A stretch of 43,197 nt of DNA from Treponema sp. (GTDB lineage: Bacteria > Spirochaetota > Spirochaetia > Treponematales > Treponemataceae): contig JALCCK010000021.1 in assembly GCA_022640795.1 (NCBI GenBank), forward strand, positions 1 to 43,197, given 5' to 3'. This document shows positions 16,354-23,158 of this stretch, piece after piece (the stretch's first letter is position 1; each line of letters starts with the position of its first letter). The position numbers and the translations under genes are program-made. The notes beneath the pieces were generated by a model that did no database searches, was not told where the DNA came from, and saw only the letters and a program-made list of their open reading frames with translations.

Positions 16354-16531
16354 CCTCCTCTAATCACGTAATCACGCGGCACGGATCAGCAGCACGCTGA
16401 AGCGTGCACGTAAATAAATTCTTCTCAGCACACGACGAAGTCGTGATGCCGCAAATCGTAGTTGCGAAAGCTCTGCTTGAACAACTACTGTTGCTAAAAA
16501 TACATGGAAGTATTTTTAGCATACCTCCTCT
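16354..16531 (-). repeat. 162-bp palindrome-rich element flanked by 8-bp direct repeats
   Basis: CCTCCTCT occurs at 16354-16361 and 16524-16531, enclosing 162 bases packed with inverted repeats. These are GCTAAAAATAC/GTATTTTTAGC (16493-16520), GTAGTTG/CAACTAC (16458-16488) around AAGC/GCTT, and an outer GCGGCA/TGCCGC stem (16476 side ends 16452, other arm 16376-16381). The outer stem encloses GCACGC/GCGTGC (16392-16407) and CACGAC/GTCGTG (16431-16445). On the minus strand a 52-codon Cys-rich ORF (16522 to 16364) fills the element almost exactly, with AGAGGAGG one base before its ATG, too close for normal initiation. It may be a MITE-like insertion or a structured leader RNA. Flanking repeats favour insertion, but they are Shine-Dalgarno-like and could be chance. 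Confidence 0.6.
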
Positions 16532-16563
16532 TTTGAATCCGGAATATTCTTAAAATCAATCTC

Positions 16564-16591
16564 ATTATAGTAAACGACACAGGATAAGTAA
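16564..16591 (-). promoter_or_regulatory. Promoter of the dehydrogenase operon
   Basis: On the minus strand TTACTT (16586-16591) and a perfect TATAAT (16564-16569) are 16 bases apart, giving a start near 16557. The leader to the first gene is then about 209 bases and includes the whole palindromic element. The promoter lies divergent to the AraC regulator gene. Confidence 0.6.
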
Positions 16592-16686
16592 TTGTAGAAA
16601 TCGGAAAAAACAGTGGCATTTATCAAAAACAATAAAAAATAACAGTTGACTTTTTGTGCGACAGCTGTTAATAGTAAAAAAACACG

Positions 16687-16722
16687 AAGGCGTGAAAGAC
16701 GATGGTCTTTTGCGCCTTTTTT
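16687..16722 (+). terminator. Terminator-like hairpin before the AraC gene (candidate attenuator)
   Basis: AAGGCG (16687-16692) pairs with CGCCTT (16713-16718), enclosing an inner AAAGAC-GATG-GTCTTT stem (16695-16710), and runs into six T residues. It ends five bases before the GGAGG of the AraC-type gene. The left arm can alternatively pair as CACG-AAGG-CGTG (16683-16694), which would undo the terminator. A poor promoter candidate is TTGACT (16646-16651) with TAATAG 17 bases on. Confidence 0.6.
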
Positions 16723-16737
16723 ATTCGGAGGTGAATG

Positions 16738-17565
16738 ATGACCGGTGAAAAAATCCATATCAAAACGATCCAGCCGTATTTTGTTTTCGAAACAGACCGC
16801 TTTTACCAGCATATCATGGCTTCGTACGGCATTTCTCACTTCTTCAGTTACAAAATACCGCAAAACATGCCGCCGGATATTCTGATGATTCCCGACGGCT
16901 GCAGTAATATCATTTTCGCGTATAACGAATCCGATATGAAAGCCTACGTTCTCGGTTCAACACGGGAACGCAAAGCATTACAATTCGATTTCCGTCGGGA
17001 ATATTTCGGAGTCAGGTTCCAGCCGGGGGAAAATCCGTGTTTTGCTGAATTTCCGGTAAAATATCTGGTCAATGATAGTGCTGAACTTTCCGAATTCTCA
17101 AGTATGCGGACACTGCGTTCACGAATGGAGTCGACGCAGTCCTTTCACGAACGTGTCGGCGTTTTTTTGCAGGCGTACCGGCAGTATCTTGTCTCGCTGA
17201 AAAATACAAACCAGCACAATCTGTTCCGGCAGATATATATTCTCATTTCGAAATCGAACGGAATCATAACAATTTCGGAACTGGAAAAACTGACCGGTTA
17301 TTCGTCACGGTATATAAACCTTATTTTTACGGAAGAGCTGGGAATCAGTGCAAAACAATTCTGCAGGATTCTGAAGTTCCAGACGATAATCGACCGGCTC
17401 AATTCGGGAAATATTGCCAACCTGTCTGATCTTGCAGAAGATTTTCACTACTATGATCAGTCGCACTTTATTCATGACTTCAAGAATTTTACGAACATAA
17501 CACCTTCAGAGTATCTGAAGAATGTGCGTGCTGCCGAATACCGGAGCAGAGTCGTCAATGTATAA
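16738..17565 (+). CDS. AraC-family transcription regulator
   Basis: The 275-residue protein has an N-terminal ligand/dimerisation region with PDILMIPDGCSNIIFAY, a pattern seen in regulators with the DUF6597-type domain. A C-terminal AraC domain with two helix-turn-helix units follows (near residues 175-260), ending in FHYYDQSHFIHDFKNFTNITPSEY, the canonical second-HTH signature. GGAGG at 16727-16731 best serves the ATG at 16738; the ATG one codon upstream is too close. It is divergent to the dehydrogenase operon, which is therefore its likely target. Activator or repressor role is not decided. Confidence 0.88.
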   Translation: MTGEKIHIKTIQPYFVFETDRFYQHIMASYGISHFFSYKIPQNMPPDILMIPDGCSNIIFAYNESDMKAYVLGSTRERKALQFDFRREYFGVRFQPGENPCFAEFPVKYLVNDSAELSEFSSMRTLRSRMESTQSFHERVGVFLQAYRQYLVSLKNTNQHNLFRQIYILISKSNGIITISELEKLTGYSSRYINLIFTEELGISAKQFCRILKFQTIIDRLNSGNIANLSDLAEDFHYYDQSHFIHDFKNFTNITPSEYLKNVRAAEYRSRVVNV

Positions 17566-17662
17566 ATTTTCAGAAATAATACAAAAGGGAAATGGTAAAA
17601 AGGCAGGAGCCGATACTGTTCATAAATGATATGTTCACCTGAAGCTAAATTTCAGTACGCCG

Positions 17663-18103
17663 CTATGAGGCACTCTTTTGTTTCTGCACGCACGTGCTGC
17701 AGAGCCCCCAGATATTCGTCTGTATTCTCTCAGCCGAAAATCCGGCAGGCAGAAGAGCAATACAGTCCGCATTAATCTTTCGAAGCGTTTCTTCATCGGT
17801 TATATCAAATACGTTTCCGCATTTACGGCATTTAAAATGAAGATGCGGAGACGTATCGGCATCATAGCGGAGCCGGTCATCCTCAATCCGTATAACCTGA
17901 ACAAGCCCGCTGTCGGCAAAAAGCTTCAGCGTATTGTAAATCGTTGTCCGCGACAATGTCGGATAGACAGGAGACAGCGCAGAGTAAACCATATCGACAG
18001 TCGGATGTACCGGGTGCTCACGCAGATATGTATAAACTGCTACCCGCTGGACGGAAGGCCTGATGCCTGTTTCAGCAATTTTTGAAAAATAGTTATCGGA
18101 CAT
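17663..18103 (-). CDS. Fur-family peroxide-type regulator (PerR-like)
   Basis: The 146-residue protein has the Fur layout: a winged helix with RPSVQRVAVYTYLREHPVHPTVDMVY and a recognition helix in LSRTTIYNTLKLF. The metal/dimer domain has HLHFKCRKCG and a closing CSTC, two CxxC pairs that hold structural zinc. The YDADTSPHLHF segment supplies the Asp/His ligands used by PerR. It lies 30 bases downstream of rubrerythrin on the same strand, and the upstream promoter has a PerR-like box, so autoregulated peroxide sensing is likely. PerR rather than Fur is inferred from this context. Confidence 0.85.
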   Translation of the reverse strand: MSDNYFSKIAETGIRPSVQRVAVYTYLREHPVHPTVDMVYSALSPVYPTLSRTTIYNTLKLFADSGLVQVIRIEDDRLRYDADTSPHLHFKCRKCGNVFDITDEETLRKINADCIALLPAGFSAERIQTNIWGLCSTCVQKQKSAS

Positions 18104-18133
18104 CTATGCCTCCCGTGCATACAAAAAGCAGCA

Positions 18134-18676
18134 CTACTTAAAATAACGGGCGAGGAGTCCTTTGAATCCGGCTCCGTGACGGGCTTCATCTTTTGCCATT
18201 TCATGAACAGTATCATGGACGGCATCATATCCCAATTCTTTTGCACGCTTTGCCAGTTCAAATTTACCCTTGCATGCGCCGGTTTCAGCAGCCGCACGCA
18301 TTTCAAGATTTTTCCTGGTGGAATTCGTAAGTACATCCCCCAGCATTTCTGCAAAACGGGATGCGTGGTCAGCTTCTTCATACGCATATCGTTTGAAAGC
18401 TTCCGCCACTTCAGGATAACCGTCGCGTTCTGCCTGCCGGGACATAGCAATGTACATACCAACTTCACTACATTCGCCATTAAAATTGTCTTTCAGTCCC
18501 TGCACAACTTCTGCATCGAGGCCCTTTGCAACACCGACTACGTGTTCACAGGCAAAACCTGTATCAGCTTCTTTCTCTTCAAACTTATCCTGAGAAGCTC
18601 CACACTGGGGACAGTTTTCAGGCGGATTATCTCCAGTATACACATAACCGCAAACTTTGCAAACCCATTGTTTCAT
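18134..18676 (-). CDS. Reverse rubrerythrin (N-terminal rubredoxin domain)
   Basis: The 180-residue protein starts with a rubredoxin-type Fe(Cys)4 site (CKVCGYVY at residues 5-12 and CPQCG near 22-26). A four-helix diiron domain follows, with [18 protein letters not shown] and KDEARHG, the Glu and ExxH ligands. Rubredoxin-first order marks the reverse rubrerythrin type, which reduces hydrogen peroxide in anaerobes. The ATG at 18676 follows AAAGGAG; an extension of 12 codons upstream lacks a ribosome site. It heads a two-gene operon with the PerR-like regulator. Confidence 0.93.
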   Translation of the reverse strand: MKQWVCKVCGYVYTGDNPPENCPQCGASQDKFEEKEADTGFACEHVVGVAKGLDAEVVQGLKDNFNGECSEVGMYIAMSRQAERDGYPEVAEAFKRYAYEEADHASRFAEMLGDVLTNSTRKNLEMRAAAETGACKGKFELAKRAKELGYDAVHDTVHEMAKDEARHGAGFKGLLARYFK

Positions 18677-18791
18677 TGTAAACTCCTTTAAAACATTCTG
18701 AAACGCCACCAACCGGCGCCGTCATTAAACTTTTGTCTTCCATACGGGAGATATTTATTATGCAACCTTTTTTGTATTGATTACATTTATG

Positions 18792-18820
18792 ATAGTACAT
18801 CACTGTTATAATTATGTCAA
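18792..18820 (-). promoter_or_regulatory. Rubrerythrin promoter with overlapping PerR-like box
   Basis: On the minus strand TTGACA (18815-18820) and TACTAT (18792-18797) are exactly 17 bases apart. The plus-strand sequence 18806-18820, TTATAATTATGTCAA, matches the Bacillus PerR box TTATAATNATTATAA at 11 of 14 defined positions and covers the -35 element and part of the spacer, a repressing position. Confidence 0.65.
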
Positions 18821-18865
18821 CAGCTTTTTTTATCAAAACTGTCTCCTGCTATTTTTATAGTATAC

Positions 18866-18894
18866 TTGTCCAGATTCTATCGGCACGGTACTAT
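18866..18894 (+). promoter_or_regulatory. Promoter of the NUDIX gene giving an almost leaderless transcript
   Basis: TTGTCC (18866-18871) and TACTAT (18889-18894) are 17 bases apart, which places the start near 18901. The NUDIX ATG is at 18905, so the mRNA would have about four leader bases and no Shine-Dalgarno site. Confidence 0.5.
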
Positions 18895-18904
18895 ACCAGA
18901 CAGA

Positions 18905-19378
18905 ATGAAATCAAACCTTACAACACTCTGCTATATTGAAAAAAACAGCAGCTATCTTATGCTTCACCGGACGATAAAGAAAAACGATATAAACAAAGAC
19001 AAATGGATCGGTGTCGGCGGTCATTTCGAAACGGGAGAAAGTCCGGAAGACTGTCTGCTCCGTGAAGTCAGAGAAGAAACCGGATTGACTTTGACGTCGT
19101 TCCGGTTCCGGGGACTCATAACGTTTCTATCCGACAACGACCCTGCAGAATATATGTGCCTGTATACAGCCGACGGGTTTACCGGTACTGTAACAGCCTG
19201 CGATGAAGGACATTTGGAATGGGTCGAAAAGGAACAGGTCCGGAATTTAAATCTCTGGGAAGGTGATATGATTTTTCTGAAACTGCTGGCCGACGAAGCA
19301 CCTTTCTTTTCACTTAAGCTGATATATCGGAATGGCAGGCTCGTTACCCGGATACTCGATGGAAAACCTATCTGCTGA
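18905..19378 (+). CDS. NUDIX hydrolase (MutT/8-oxo-dGTPase-like)
   Basis: The 157-residue protein contains a complete NUDIX box, from GGHFETGESPEDCLLREV to REETGLT (about residues 37-60), with the REVREE Glu residues that bind Mg2+. WIGVGGHFE and the YIEKNSSYLMLHR opening resemble the 8-oxo-dGTP diphosphatases. A role in cleansing oxidised nucleotides fits its place next to peroxide-defence genes, but NUDIX substrates are hard to predict. The ATG at 18905 is chosen; an upstream in-frame TTG at 18866 coincides with the -35 element. Its last 11 bases overlap the convergent radical SAM gene. Confidence 0.88.
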   Translation: MKSNLTTLCYIEKNSSYLMLHRTIKKNDINKDKWIGVGGHFETGESPEDCLLREVREETGLTLTSFRFRGLITFLSDNDPAEYMCLYTADGFTGTVTACDEGHLEWVEKEQVRNLNLWEGDMIFLKLLADEAPFFSLKLIYRNGRLVTRILDGKPIC

Positions 19379-20312
19379 TTTGTTCAGCGGATCCCTGCCG
19401 CACATCGTGTGCCGTAAAATACCGTGCCATATCGTTCCGGACCTTTCGTTTATTTGCCGTCCAGAGCGGTGCAATAAGAATCCGCTTGGGACCGTCGCCG
19501 GTCAGCCGATGTACGACGACCGACGGCGGGAGCAGTTCAAGCGAGCGGGCGACTATTGAAAAATAATCGTCCTGAGTCATGCACGAAAAGCTGCCGGCAC
19601 GGTACCCGGCAGCAAGGTCGGTTCCGGCAAGAACATACAGAACGGTGAATTTTATGCCGTCCGTTCCAGCAGCGGTGCAGTGACGGACCGTTTCAAGCAT
19701 GTCGGCATCCGTTTCGCCGGGAAGACCGAATATAACGTGCGTTACGATATGAATTGCAGGGTTTGCCCGGCGGATACGCTGTACGGCAGCGTCATAGGTC
19801 GAAAGCGGATATCCGCGTCTGATAAAAGCGGCGGTTGTTTCATTCGATGTCTGCAGTCCCAGCTCAATCGAAACGAAAGTACGGTCACCGAGCCGGGCAA
19901 TACGGTTGAGAATCCCGTCATCAAGGCAGTCGGGACGGGTTGCTATAGCTATGCCGACAATACCGGGCTCCGCAGCGGCTTCGCAATATTTCTGTTCAAG
20001 TACGGAAGGTTCTCCGTAGGTGTTCGTAAAATTTTGGAAATACGCAATAAAGCGTCCGTCAGTCGTTCCGCTTCTGCCGCGGAGTTTTGATTCGACCAGC
20101 TGTTTTGCCTGCCCGATCTGTTCATGAATCGGTTTCATCCGCGAAGCGGCAAAATCTCCTGATCCGGCCGCGCTGCAGAAGATACAGCCGCCCCGTCCTT
20201 TCGTTCCGTCCCGCGTCGGACAGGTACAACCGGCATCGAGTGAAATTTTAAAAACTTTCGTACCGAATCGCTTTTTATAAAAATCAGACACCGAATAAAA
20301 ACGTTTTTCCAT
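19368..20312 (-). CDS. Radical SAM protein, YhcC/TIGR01212 family
   Basis: The 314-residue protein carries the family's Cys cluster near residues 28-46 (CTCPTRDGTKGRGGCIFC), which binds a [4Fe-4S] and S-adenosylmethionine. Further family segments are YFQNFTNTYG, IATRPDCLDD and VSIELGLQT. Homologues are widespread and their reaction is not established; an RNA-modification role is often suggested. The ATG at 20312 is preferred to a GTG two codons upstream. It overlaps the NUDIX gene tail-to-tail and lies 73 bases downstream of tag on the same strand, with a 6-bp stem (AGAAGG/CCTTCT) between but no T tract. Confidence 0.9.
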   Translation of the reverse strand: MEKRFYSVSDFYKKRFGTKVFKISLDAGCTCPTRDGTKGRGGCIFCSAAGSGDFAASRMKPIHEQIGQAKQLVESKLRGRSGTTDGRFIAYFQNFTNTYGEPSVLEQKYCEAAAEPGIVGIAIATRPDCLDDGILNRIARLGDRTFVSIELGLQTSNETTAAFIRRGYPLSTYDAAVQRIRRANPAIHIVTHVIFGLPGETDADMLETVRHCTAAGTDGIKFTVLYVLAGTDLAAGYRAGSFSCMTQDDYFSIVARSLELLPPSVVVHRLTGDGPKRILIAPLWTANKRKVRNDMARYFTAHDVRQGSAEQISR

Positions 20313-20385
20313 TTTCACCTATTTCCGTACCGAGCCGTAACAACAACTGTCCGGCGGGTAGAAGGGAAACCTTCTTATACAGCCA

Positions 20386-21000
20386 CTATCCGTTATCTTC
20401 TCTGCCGACAGCCTGATCTCCGGCAGCAGCAATAAGTTCCCGGTATCGGAAACAGCTTTCTACATGATCGTTGACGACTCCGCAGGCCTGAAGATGTGCG
20501 TAGACGGTAACGGAACCGAGAAATTTGAATCCCCGCTTCCGCAGATCTGTACTGATCCGGTCGGAAAGTTCCGTACGGGCAGGAATTGCTCCCGTTTCGT
20601 GACCGCGGTATAAAATCATGCCGGCCTGCGAAAAACTCCTCAAATACGCCCAAAAAGAATGATAGCCTGCAAGAATGTCGACAAATCTCCGGGCATTGTT
20701 TATGACCGCCGTTATTTTCCGGCGCGAACGGATCATGCCGGGAACAGCAAGTATCCGTTCAATATCCGCTTCTGTATAGTGAGCAATTTTTTCATACGCA
20801 AAATTATCGAAACAGACACGAAATATGTCCCGTTTCCTGAGCATCATTGTCCAGTTCAGTCCGCACTGCATTACTTCCATCATGAGAAATTCGAACTGCT
20901 TCTGATCGTCACGCAGGGGAACGCCCCATTCCGTGTCGTGATATTTCTGTACGATGCCGCCGTCGCAGCACCAGCTGCAACGCAGCCGTTCATCTGTCAT
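20386..21000 (-). CDS. tag: DNA-3-methyladenine glycosylase I
   Basis: Tag removes 3-methyladenine from alkylated DNA. The 204-residue protein has the N-terminal RCSWC and YHDTEWGVP, the MEVMQCGLNW segment with the catalytic Glu, and the C-terminal NDHVESCF. The first Cys, the HD His and the late His and Cys correspond to the zinc ligands of E. coli Tag. Length is slightly above the usual 185-195. AGGAG precedes the ATG. It probably shares a transcript with the radical SAM gene downstream. Confidence 0.93.
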   Translation of the reverse strand: MTDERLRCSWCCDGGIVQKYHDTEWGVPLRDDQKQFEFLMMEVMQCGLNWTMMLRKRDIFRVCFDNFAYEKIAHYTEADIERILAVPGMIRSRRKITAVINNARRFVDILAGYHSFWAYLRSFSQAGMILYRGHETGAIPARTELSDRISTDLRKRGFKFLGSVTVYAHLQACGVVNDHVESCFRYRELIAAAGDQAVGREDNG

Positions 21001-21067
21001 AGAATCGCTCCTTTCGAAGTCTGCAATATGTTCTGTTCTTTACCATGAGTACGATCTCTGCCGACAA

Positions 21068-21925
21068 TTACCATTGACCGGCGGCCGACACTGCCCAGCT
21101 CACAACTTCTTCCAGATTTTCTCTGTTTTTTTTAAGACAGGCGATCCGGTATACCACGCGAGCCGCTTTATCCTGGAGTGGCAGTGTCTTGCAGCCCGTA
21201 CGCTCAGGATGCAGTGTATTTCCGAGACTGGTAACAAACACGAGGGAATCCATTGCGTTTACCAGATTCATATAAATCATAAAGTCGTCCGATTCTATAA
21301 AGCGGGCATTCGGAATGTTCTCACGATGAACCTTATCCCAGAAGCCGATTTTTGTATAGACACGGATCGTCTGCCCCTCCAGATCCCTGAATTGTATTTT
21401 TTCCTTTTGACTTAACGGATTGGTATTTGGTATCTGCACACACAGGTGCTCGCTGAGGAAAGGAACGCTCTCTATTTTCTCGGATTGCGCGTCTTTTCGT
21501 AGAATAGCAATATCTGCTCTCTCTCCAAGCAGCAGGGTTTCCAACAGGTCTTCGTCAGGCATGTCCGAAGTAACACGAAGACGGGGAAAGCGTTTTGCTG
21601 CTTCTGCGGTAAATTTCCAGAGAGGAGCCGGTGCGCAGGTAACAATTTTCAGAGACTGCAGCTGTTTTGAAAAAGCCTCTATTTTCTTTTTGAGATTTTC
21701 CGTATCCTGCAACACAATACGAGCATATTTTACCGCCAGTATGCCAGCTTCGTTTAAGACCATGCTGTTTTTTTTGCGGTCAAACAGTTTTACCCCAAAT
21801 TCCTCTTCCAGATTCTGGACTGAACGGCTCAGTGAAGGTTGCGATATATATAATTTTTCAGCTGCATGCGACAGCACTTTTTCTTCAGCAATCACAACCA
21901 GCTGTTTTAACTGAGCCAAATCCAT
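21068..21925 (-). CDS. LysR-family transcription regulator
   Basis: The 285-residue protein has an N-terminal winged helix (MDLAQLKQLVVIAEEKVLSHAAEKLYISQPSLSRSV-type pattern, residues 1-60) and a co-inducer domain with the ERADIAILR segment. It is divergent to the decayed SDR gene at 22086, a common LysR-target arrangement. The shared upstream region has a 7-bp dyad ACCATGC/GCATGGT (21965-21985) that could be its operator. If the SDR and MATE genes were its targets, the intact flavodoxin-like gene downstream may be what remains under its control. Confidence 0.9.
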   Translation of the reverse strand: MDLAQLKQLVVIAEEKVLSHAAEKLYISQPSLSRSVQNLEEEFGVKLFDRKKNSMVLNEAGILAVKYARIVLQDTENLKKKIEAFSKQLQSLKIVTCAPAPLWKFTAEAAKRFPRLRVTSDMPDEDLLETLLLGERADIAILRKDAQSEKIESVPFLSEHLCVQIPNTNPLSQKEKIQFRDLEGQTIRVYTKIGFWDKVHRENIPNARFIESDDFMIYMNLVNAMDSLVFVTSLGNTLHPERTGCKTLPLQDKAARVVYRIACLKKNRENLEEVVSWAVSAAGQW

Positions 21926-21964
21926 ACTCGTAGTATATCATAGTTTCTGATGTATGTAAGCATT

Positions 21965-21985
21965 ACCATGCGTCAGGTGCATGGT
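21965..21985. promoter_or_regulatory. Dyad between LysR gene and SDR remnant, candidate operator
   Basis: ACCATGC (21965-21971) and GCATGGT (21979-21985) are perfect inverted arms 7 bases apart, within the 160-base divergent region. LysR proteins bind dyads of this general kind; no binding evidence exists here. Confidence 0.4.
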
Positions 21986-22085
21986 GAATTGCAAAAGCAG
22001 TATTGTACCAAACCGCTTCTGTTACACTGTTTTATAACTGTCACATATCGCACATACGGTAAAATTTGAGAACAGGACAACTGAT

Positions 22086-22458
22086 ATGAAAAGAACATGG
22101 TTTATTACCGGTGTATCAAGCAGATTTGGAAGGTGTATGACAGAACAACTGCTTGCAAAAGACGACACTGTTATCGGTACAGGCCGGAACACAGACAAGG
22201 TTGAATAACTGATTAAAAATATCCATTCACGGAACAATAGATGTAATCATCAGTAATGCAGGATAAGGATTATTCGGTGCAGCGGAAGAACTTTCAGATT
22301 CCTTCATATGACGGACAGGTCGCCTATCCGGGAAATTCGAGGTACTATGCAACGAAGGATTCTGCGAATCTGTTGCCCAGGAAATAGCGTCGTTTGGAAT
22401 CGGAATGACTATTGTTGAACCGGGCGGTCCCCGTACGGAGTTCCGGTACGGCTCTGCT
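22086..22458 (+). pseudogene. Decayed short-chain dehydrogenase (SDR)
   Basis: SDR pieces appear in order but in different frames. The start reads MKRTWFITGVSSRFGR, where the usual GFG of the cofactor loop is RFG, and stops at 22206. Frame 2 gives DVIISNAG followed by TAA at 22264 where a codon should be. The active-site part reads AYPGNSRYYATK (22325-22357), and after another frameshift FGIGMTIVEPGGPRTEF. The stretch between NAG and the Tyr-Lys site is much too short, so an internal deletion has also occurred. With at least two stops and two frameshifts it cannot make an enzyme. Confidence 0.85.
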
Positions 22459-23144
22459 TATCAGCATTTTTGTGGCGCGCGCTACCGGAGGAACAGTCAT
22501 TGCCGGCCAGTATCCGGGGCAGAAAAACAGAAAGGAAGCTGAACACGCCGGTAATCAAATGGAAAAGAGTACAGTATTTTTTCCCGTGATCGTTCCTGCC
22601 GTAGTCTATACCGTTACGCCGCTGATCCTGAACTATTTTTCCGGTAGCATCAGCGCAGATGTTCACACTGCGGCGAATACCTATCTGCTTGTCATGGTAT
22701 TTCATTTCGGAGTTGCAGGAGTTGCAGGAGCTGCAATACCGACGCTCATTTCCCGAATTGGAGCCGCACTTAGTATCAGCTATTTTGCACGACGAAAAGA
22801 TGCGGTTTTGCGGATCGGCAATTTTCTGAAAGAGAAAGCAGATCTGATAATGTACGGAAGTTTCATTGCAAGCAGCAGTATCATTCTTTTACTTATGCCG
22901 TTTATTATGAAAATCTATCATCTGTCACTAGATGCGACATCGATGGTCTGGACTATTGTTCTTGTTCATGCAGTGCTCATGATTCTTATCTGGCCGCATT
23001 GTACTTTCATATGTTTTTGCTTTCGGGTTTCATATGGGAATGCCTGGAACGTGGGCAGCAATGTTTGTAGACTGGATTGCCAAATTGGTGATCTACAGTA
23101 TTCATTACCTTACCAATTCATGGACAAAAAAACAGGTAGTGTAG
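22442..23144 (+). pseudogene. Decayed MATE-family efflux transporter
   Basis: The main frame from 22442 reads SGTALLISIFVARATGGTVI, then AGQYPGQKNRKEAEHAG, and later VHAVLMILIWP, recognisable MATE segments. The N-terminal 40-60 residues are missing. After about 23010 the frame is lost and the C-terminus continues in another frame as MGMPGTWAAMFVDWIAK, ending at 23144. The middle is also short for a protein of about 450 residues. The 5' end is fused to the SDR remnant. The open frame happens to run through into the next gene, which makes a misleading chimeric ORF of 465 codons. Confidence 0.82.
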
Positions 23145-23158
23145 CTACGGAGGTACAA

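Noticed and set aside
16364..16522. A real small Cys-rich protein of 52 residues
   Set aside because: The ribosome site is one base from the ATG and the open frame follows from palindromic repeats; kept only as a property of the element.
16681..16722. Guanidine-II (mini-ykkC) riboswitch, because two hairpins contain ACGA
   Set aside because: In that class ACGR forms the loops; here the ACGA bases straddle stems, and the downstream gene is a regulator.
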